Positions 5,634 to 9,137 of a stretch of DNA of 9,137 nucleotides are shown piece by piece. The stretch is taken from assembly GCA_019242465.1 (NCBI GenBank), contig JAFAVL010000211.1, positions 1 to 9,137 on the forward strand, in the 5' to 3' direction. Below the pieces are notes generated by a model. It saw only the letters and a list, made by a program, of their open reading frames with translations, had not been told where the DNA came from and searched no databases. How positions within the stretch are numbered: position 1 is the first letter of the stretch; the number at the start of each line of letters is the position of its first letter. This stretch comes from Chroococcidiopsidaceae cyanobacterium CP_BM_RX_35 (lineage in GTDB: Bacteria > Cyanobacteriota > Cyanobacteriia > Cyanobacteriales > Chroococcidiopsidaceae). A program made the translations under genes and the position numbers.

Positions 5634-6596
5634 ATGCGTATTGCTCGTAATATTACAGAACTTATCGGTCGCACCCCCTTAGTGCAGCTAAATCATATCC
5701 CGCAAGCTGAGAACTGTGTCGCGCAGATTGTGGTAAAGCTGGAAAGCATGAACCCTTCTGCCTCGGTTAAAGATCGGATCGGTATCAGCATGATTAATAC
5801 GGCGGAGCAGGCAGGGTTGATTACTCCTGGCAAGACGACGCTAGTGGAACCCACATCTGGCAATACAGGCATCGCTTTGGCAATGGTAGCAGCAGCGAAA
5901 GGGTATCGGTTGATCTTGACCATGCCGGAAACAATGAGCAGCGAACGGCGAGCCATGTTGCGGGCTTATGGAGCAGAACTGGAACTGACAGCAGGCACGG
6001 AAGGGATGAGTGGGGCAATTCGGCGAGCACAGGTGATCGCGGAAACTGAGCCGCAGGCATATCTGTTGCAACAGTTTCGTAACCCAGCTAATCCCCAGAT
6101 TCACCGAGAAACCACAGCGGAAGAGATCTGGGAAGATACTGAGGGAATGGTAGATATCTTGGTAGCGGGAGTCGGTACTGGTGGCACGCTGACAGGTGTG
6201 GCAGAAGTCCTGAAAGCCCGTAAGCCAAGTTTTCAAGCGATCGCCGTTGAACCTATCAGCAGCTCAGTTTTGTCTGGGGGGCGTCCGGGGGCACACAAAA
6301 TCCAGGGCATTGGGGCAGGGTTTATTCCTCAAGTCCTCAAGGTAGATTTGATAGACGAAGTTATTGGCGTTTTGGATGACGATGCGATTGCCTATGGGCG
6401 GCGATTGGCAAAAGAAGAAGGGATACTCTCTGGCATTTCTACCGGAGCAGCAATAGCCGCAGCAATTCGCGTTGCTCAGCGAACTGAAAATGCCGGACGC
6501 TTGATTGTGACAATTCAGCCCAGCTTTGGCGAACGGTATCTGAGTACAGCACTGTTCCAAGACTTGGAGACTAGATTAGCTGCTAACATCAGTTAG
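5634..6596 (+). CDS. cysK: Cysteine synthase (O-acetylserine sulfhydrylase)
   Basis: The protein is 320 aa from the ATG at 5634 ([20 protein letters not shown]), a standard CysK N-terminus. A TTG ten codons upstream is less likely. It is a fold-type II PLP enzyme making L-cysteine from O-acetylserine and sulfide in the cytoplasm. The PLP lysine is K46 in SASVKDR. The substrate loop TSGNT is at 74-78, the phosphate-binding GTGGT at 181-185, and the [11 protein letters not shown] segment at 263-273 contacts the cofactor ring. The C-terminal [10 protein letters not shown] is typical. The gene follows rrf2 by 40 nt and is followed by a J-domain gene after 16 nt, so the three are probably co-transcribed. 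No clear Shine-Dalgarno is present. A CysM-like (thiosulfate-using) activity cannot be ruled out from sequence alone. Confidence 0.93.
   Translation: MRIARNITELIGRTPLVQLNHIPQAENCVAQIVVKLESMNPSASVKDRIGISMINTAEQAGLITPGKTTLVEPTSGNTGIALAMVAAAKGYRLILTMPETMSSERRAMLRAYGAELELTAGTEGMSGAIRRAQVIAETEPQAYLLQQFRNPANPQIHRETTAEEIWEDTEGMVDILVAGVGTGGTLTGVAEVLKARKPSFQAIAVEPISSSVLSGGRPGAHKIQGIGAGFIPQVLKVDLIDEVIGVLDDDAIAYGRRLAKEEGILSGISTGAAIAAAIRVAQRTENAGRLIVTIQPSFGERYLSTALFQDLETRLAANIS
6237..6244. repeat. HIP1 octamer GCGATCGC
   Basis: Perfect HIP1 palindrome inside cysK, overlapping the codons of AIAVE (202-206). Confidence 0.8.
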
Positions 6597-6597
6597 C
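6582..6597 (+). other. Hairpin spanning the cysK stop codon
   Basis: GCTAAC (6582-6587) and GTTAGC (6592-6597) pair perfectly around the 4-nt loop ATCA and include the TAG stop (6594-6596). GTTCTTTG follows. It could attenuate read-through into the J-domain gene or stabilise the upstream mRNA. It may also be chance. Confidence 0.35.
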
Positions 6598-6612
6598 GTT
6601 CTTTGTGGTGCG

Positions 6613-7311
6613 ATGATAGACCCCAACCACTACGAAACTCTGCAAGTTAGTGCGGCTGCGAGTCAAGCAGAGATTAAGCAAGCATATCGCCGCTTGGTAA
6701 AGCTGTTTCATCCAGATAGCAATAGCAAAACGGCAGACCACGAACAGATTATCCGGGTCAATACTGCTTATGAAGTCCTAGGCGATGCTCAGAAACGACT
6801 GCTTTACGACCGACAACTAGATGCTCGTTCCCAGGTTAAGTCGGATCGGCGGCAACAAAGAACAGCATCTACTCAAAATAAATATCGCGCCTCACGGCAA
6901 ACGGGAAGAGACGCTGACCAGCAACTTGCACAATGGTTGCAACAGGTCTATCAGCCAGTTAATCTGCACCTGGATTTTATTCTGAGTTCCTTAGAAGAGC
7001 AAATCGATCGACTAGCAGCTGACCCCTTTGATGATGAACTTATTGAGGGATTTCAGGCTTACTTGATAACTTGCCGCGATCACCTAAGGATCGCAAATCT
7101 CACCTTTCGTTCTATGCCTAACCCTCCTAGCGTAGCAGGAGCGGCAGCTCATTTATATTACTGTCTAAATCAAGTCGGAGACGGAATTGAGCAATTAGAA
7201 TTTTTCCCGCTTAACTATGACGAACACTATTTACATATGGGTCAAGAATTGTTTCGTATTGCTCATGGACTGCATTGCAAAGCCCAAATTGGCTTGGAGG
7301 CGATCGCTTAG
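6613..7311 (+). CDS. J-domain protein with unrecognised helical C-terminal domain
   Basis: This 232-aa protein has an N-terminal J domain (about residues 6-69) with the HPD motif at 33-35, preceded by the basic helix EIKQAYRRLVKLF and followed by NTAYEVLGDAQKRLLYD. The HPD shows that it should stimulate a DnaK-type Hsp70. A polar Q/R/S-rich linker (about 70-100) leads to a C-terminal domain (about 101-232) that looks all-helical. That domain has no zinc finger, Gly/Phe region or membrane span, so it is not a classical DnaJ. I do not recognise it. Conspicuous parts are HLDFILSSLEEQIDRL and HLYYCLNQVGDGIEQLEFFP. The gene begins 16 nt after cysK and is probably in the same operon. A role as client adaptor for a sulphur or Fe-S protein is only suggested by its neighbours. 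Confidence 0.88.
   Translation: MIDPNHYETLQVSAAASQAEIKQAYRRLVKLFHPDSNSKTADHEQIIRVNTAYEVLGDAQKRLLYDRQLDARSQVKSDRRQQRTASTQNKYRASRQTGRDADQQLAQWLQQVYQPVNLHLDFILSSLEEQIDRLAADPFDDELIEGFQAYLITCRDHLRIANLTFRSMPNPPSVAGAAAHLYYCLNQVGDGIEQLEFFPLNYDEHYLHMGQELFRIAHGLHCKAQIGLEAIA
7300..7307. repeat. HIP1 octamer GCGATCGC
   Basis: Perfect HIP1 palindrome at the very end of the J-domain gene, overlapping the codons of its last residues. Confidence 0.8.
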
Positions 7312-7325
7312 AAGAGGCAAGGGGG
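7312..7325 (+). repeat. 14-nt direct repeat AAGAGGCAAGGGGG, copy 2
   Basis: Starts at the base after the J-domain gene stop. Here the pairing C-rich arm seen at copy 1 is missing, and the G-run continues as GGGGGGAGGGGGAAAGG (7321-7337). It looks like one arm of a terminator repeat, or a separate G-rich intergenic repeat able to form a two-layer G-quadruplex. Confidence 0.5.
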
Positions 7326-7391
7326 GAGGGGGAAAGGAGATAATTAGGAAATTGGTTTATGCTAGGAGCAGTGTAGGTTTATAAAACTTTA

Positions 7392-7397
7392 TATATT
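7392..7397 (+). promoter_or_regulatory. Candidate -10 element for the PTPS/QueD-like gene
   Basis: TATATT lies 15 nt before the ATG in an AT-rich stretch, with no good -35 and no visible Shine-Dalgarno. If used, the start would fall near 7404, giving a nearly leaderless mRNA. Weak call. Confidence 0.2.
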
Positions 7398-7412
7398 GAT
7401 ACTAGTAAACTC

Positions 7413-8288
7413 ATGAAATGTATTATTAATCGTCGCGCTCAGTTTTCAGCTAGCCACCGCTACTGGTTGCCAGAATTGAGTGAAGCAGAGAACGTACAGC
7501 GGTTTGGGTTATGCACCCGTGTTCCAGGACACGGACACAACTACGTCCTGTTTGTCTCCATTGCCGGAGAGTTAGATGAGTATGGTATGGTGCAGAACCT
7601 ATCTGAAGTCAAAAAAGTGATTAAGCAAGAAATCACCAGTCAGCTAGACTTCTCTTATCTCAATAATGTTTGGTCAGAATTTCACCAAACCCTACCGACA
7701 ACTGAAAACATTTCCCGCATCATCTGGCAGCGACTGTCTCGCCATCTACCTGTGGTTTGCGTGCAGTTATTTGAACATCCAGAACTTTGGGCCGATTATC
7801 GAGGAAACAACATGGAAGCATACTTGACTGTTAGCACTCACTTCAGCGCCGCTCATCGGTTGGCTCATCCTAGCCTCAGTTACGAAGAGAACTACCATAT
7901 CTACGGTAAATGCGCTCGTCCCAACGGTCATGGTCACAACTACCATATGGAAGTTACTGTTAAAGGCGAAATCGATCCGCGCACTGGAATGATTGTCGAT
8001 TTGGGTGCTTTACAACAGGTAATTGAAGAGCAAGTTATCGAGCCATTCGATCACACATTTTTAAACAAAGACATAGCATACTTCGTACAAGTTGTTCCCA
8101 CTGCTGAAAACATCGCGCTGTGTATCTCTAACCTACTTAAGTCGCCAGTTCAGAAACTAGGAGCCGAGCTGCACAAAGTTAAACTAATTGAGAGTCCCAA
8201 CAACTCTTGTGAAGTTTACTGCACTAAATTAGAGAATGACGCGGTTAGCGCGATAGAGAGTGAGCCATTCTCGGCAGTCACTATCTAG
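7413..8288 (+). CDS. Tandem-domain 6-pyruvoyl-tetrahydropterin synthase / QueD-like protein
   Basis: The 291-aa protein consists of two PTPS domains in one chain (each family member is usually 120-150 aa). Domain 1 (about 1-130) has zinc ligands H15 in FSASHR and H40/H42 in GHGHNY, Cys C34, and the substrate-binding PTTEN (95-99) and FE (120-121). Domain 2 (about 134-275) has H148, H173 and H175, Cys C167, D213-H214, PTAEN (229-233) and E260 in LIESP. In rat PTPS and E. coli QueD the catalytic set is Cys, Asp-His and Glu. Domain 2 keeps all of it, while domain 1 reads D79-F80 and has lost the His. Members convert dihydroneopterin triphosphate to 6-carboxy- or 6-pyruvoyl-tetrahydropterin (queuosine or tetrahydropterin routes) in the cytoplasm. 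Which product is made cannot be told here. It overlaps the convergent nei gene by 4 nt at the shared CTAG. Confidence 0.9.
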   Translation: MKCIINRRAQFSASHRYWLPELSEAENVQRFGLCTRVPGHGHNYVLFVSIAGELDEYGMVQNLSEVKKVIKQEITSQLDFSYLNNVWSEFHQTLPTTENISRIIWQRLSRHLPVVCVQLFEHPELWADYRGNNMEAYLTVSTHFSAAHRLAHPSLSYEENYHIYGKCARPNGHGHNYHMEVTVKGEIDPRTGMIVDLGALQQVIEEQVIEPFDHTFLNKDIAYFVQVVPTAENIALCISNLLKSPVQKLGAELHKVKLIESPNNSCEVYCTKLENDAVSAIESEPFSAVTI

Positions 8289-9103
8289 GCTTGACAAACT
8301 GGACAGTAGTAATAGCGCCGTCCACCTGATACTGCTTTTACAATTGCTGTACTGCAGATAAAGCAAGGCTGCCCTTGGCGGTTGAACACGTAATGTCGAT
8401 ATTCACTACGGTTATAGCCTTGCTGACGCAGTTGGTCGGCTAGCTCTATATTGTTAGTGATACCACCCGTAATATAAGACTGGTAGGTGACAGATAGAGT
8501 AACTGTAGCCAGCCGGGTAATTTGATTGGGGTGGCAATCCACTGGTCGACGATGGGGGTGAATTTTAGCAACAAATAAGATTTCGCTGCGCAAGTAATTG
8601 CCTAAGCCACACAAAAAATGCTGGTCCAGCAACAGCGAGGTAAAAAAGCGTCTTCTAAAGCGCTGCTCTTGGAAACGCTCGCTTACCTGTTCCACCGTTA
8701 CTGACGGATCGAGGACATCTGGTCCCAGTTGACTCAAAAATCGATGCGTGACGATTTGAGCCTCACTGATTACCTCAATATCTGAGGCACTGTAGAGGAG
8801 TGCTGAATTCTGCTTATTATGAATAGCTAGACGTAGCTGGCGATTGGTGTTTGGGTAGGAGTAAGCCTTTCTAACCAGCCATTTTCCATAAAGTTGGTTG
8901 TGGCTATAGATGCAAAGCTGATTGTTAAAGTGAAGTAGAATTGCTTTTCCTCTAGTTTGGACGTTGGTCACAATAGCACCTGTCAGCTTGGACTCGTAGG
9001 GCTTGAGATACTCAAAGGCAAAGAATAACTCTGTTACTGGTCGATCAACCAGTGCCTTGGTGATCGCATCTGCTGCCTGTCTGATTTCGGGTCCCTCCGG
9101 CAT
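8285..9103 (-). CDS. nei: Endonuclease VIII (Nei) DNA glycosylase/AP lyase
   Basis: This 272-aa protein of the Fpg/Nei family excises oxidised pyrimidines and cleaves the abasic site by beta,delta-elimination. The start MPEGPEIRQAAD is typical of Nei. P2 is the catalytic N-terminal amine after Met removal, E3 the acid and K53 (RGKA) the conserved lysine. YSHNQLYG (66-73) carries the Q-L-Y wedge (70-72) of E. coli Nei, unlike Fpg. The H2TH region includes LLLDQHFLCGLGNYLRSEILF. The C-terminal zinc finger is C247-x2-C250-x16-C267-x2-C270, with R262 at the finger-tip arginine position. The start is supported by AAGGAA (complement of 9113-9118), 9 nt from the ATG. Nothing is broken or missing, so it should be active. 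It is convergent with the PTPS gene and its promoter lies at or beyond the window edge. Confidence 0.94.
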   Translation of the reverse strand: MPEGPEIRQAADAITKALVDRPVTELFFAFEYLKPYESKLTGAIVTNVQTRGKAILLHFNNQLCIYSHNQLYGKWLVRKAYSYPNTNRQLRLAIHNKQNSALLYSASDIEVISEAQIVTHRFLSQLGPDVLDPSVTVEQVSERFQEQRFRRRFFTSLLLDQHFLCGLGNYLRSEILFVAKIHPHRRPVDCHPNQITRLATVTLSVTYQSYITGGITNNIELADQLRQQGYNRSEYRHYVFNRQGQPCFICSTAIVKAVSGGRRYYYCPVCQA

Positions 9104-9137
9104 TGTTGCTGATTCCTTCGATATTAAATAATTTTTG

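Noticed and set aside
5693..6236. Several minus-strand open frames across cysK
   Set aside because: They are shadows of the strongly conserved cysK reading frame, with no family resemblance of their own.
7312..7412. PreQ1 riboswitch upstream of the QueD-like gene
   Set aside because: I looked for the small H-type pseudoknot pattern with its C-rich loop and A-rich tail and did not find it. The stretch is a G-rich repeat followed by AT-rich sequence.

Overview
The window looks like chromosomal DNA from a cyanobacterium. It encodes the photosystem II subunit PsbM, a plant-type [2Fe-2S] ferredoxin, an SLH/OprB-type outer-membrane porin and parts of a DevBCA-type exporter. It also carries at least four copies of the cyanobacterial HIP1 octamer GCGATCGC, where about 0.14 would be expected by chance in 9 kb of even composition. 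The genus cannot be fixed from the sequence alone.

Layout. 1-903 (+): the C-terminal end of a DevB-like membrane fusion protein, then a DevA-like ABC ATPase, with no room for the usual devC permease between them. 1097-1696 (+): a 98-aa ferredoxin and psbM (39 aa). 1697-1907: two strong hairpins where psbM converges with the next gene. 1908-2753 (-): a tandem universal stress protein. 2754-3163: an AT-rich divergent intergenic region holding a textbook NtcA class II promoter (GTAN8TAC, 22 nt, TAN3T) facing the porin. 3164-4981 (+): the porin, closed by a 15-bp GC-rich hairpin. 5156-7311 (+): a tight run of an Rrf2 regulator, cysteine synthase and a J-domain protein. 7413-8288 (+): a tandem-domain 6-pyruvoyl-tetrahydropterin synthase/QueD-like protein. 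8285-9103 (-): an Nei (endonuclease VIII) DNA glycosylase, whose stop codon shares a CTAG palindrome with the stop of the preceding gene.

How the genes may work together. Most are housekeeping or stress functions. The clearest functional unit is rrf2-cysK-dnaJ (gaps of 40 and 16 nt). The Rrf2 protein lacks the IscR-type Fe-S cysteine cluster and sits beside a cysteine synthase, which recalls the CymR-CysK partnership of Firmicutes. The NtcA-type promoter suggests that porin expression follows nitrogen status. No mobile element, CRISPR array, tRNA or rRNA was seen. The most interesting leads are the NtcA promoter, the devB-devA junction without devC, the Rrf2/CysK/J-protein unit with an unrecognised C-terminal J-protein domain, and the half-degenerate tandem PTPS enzyme.
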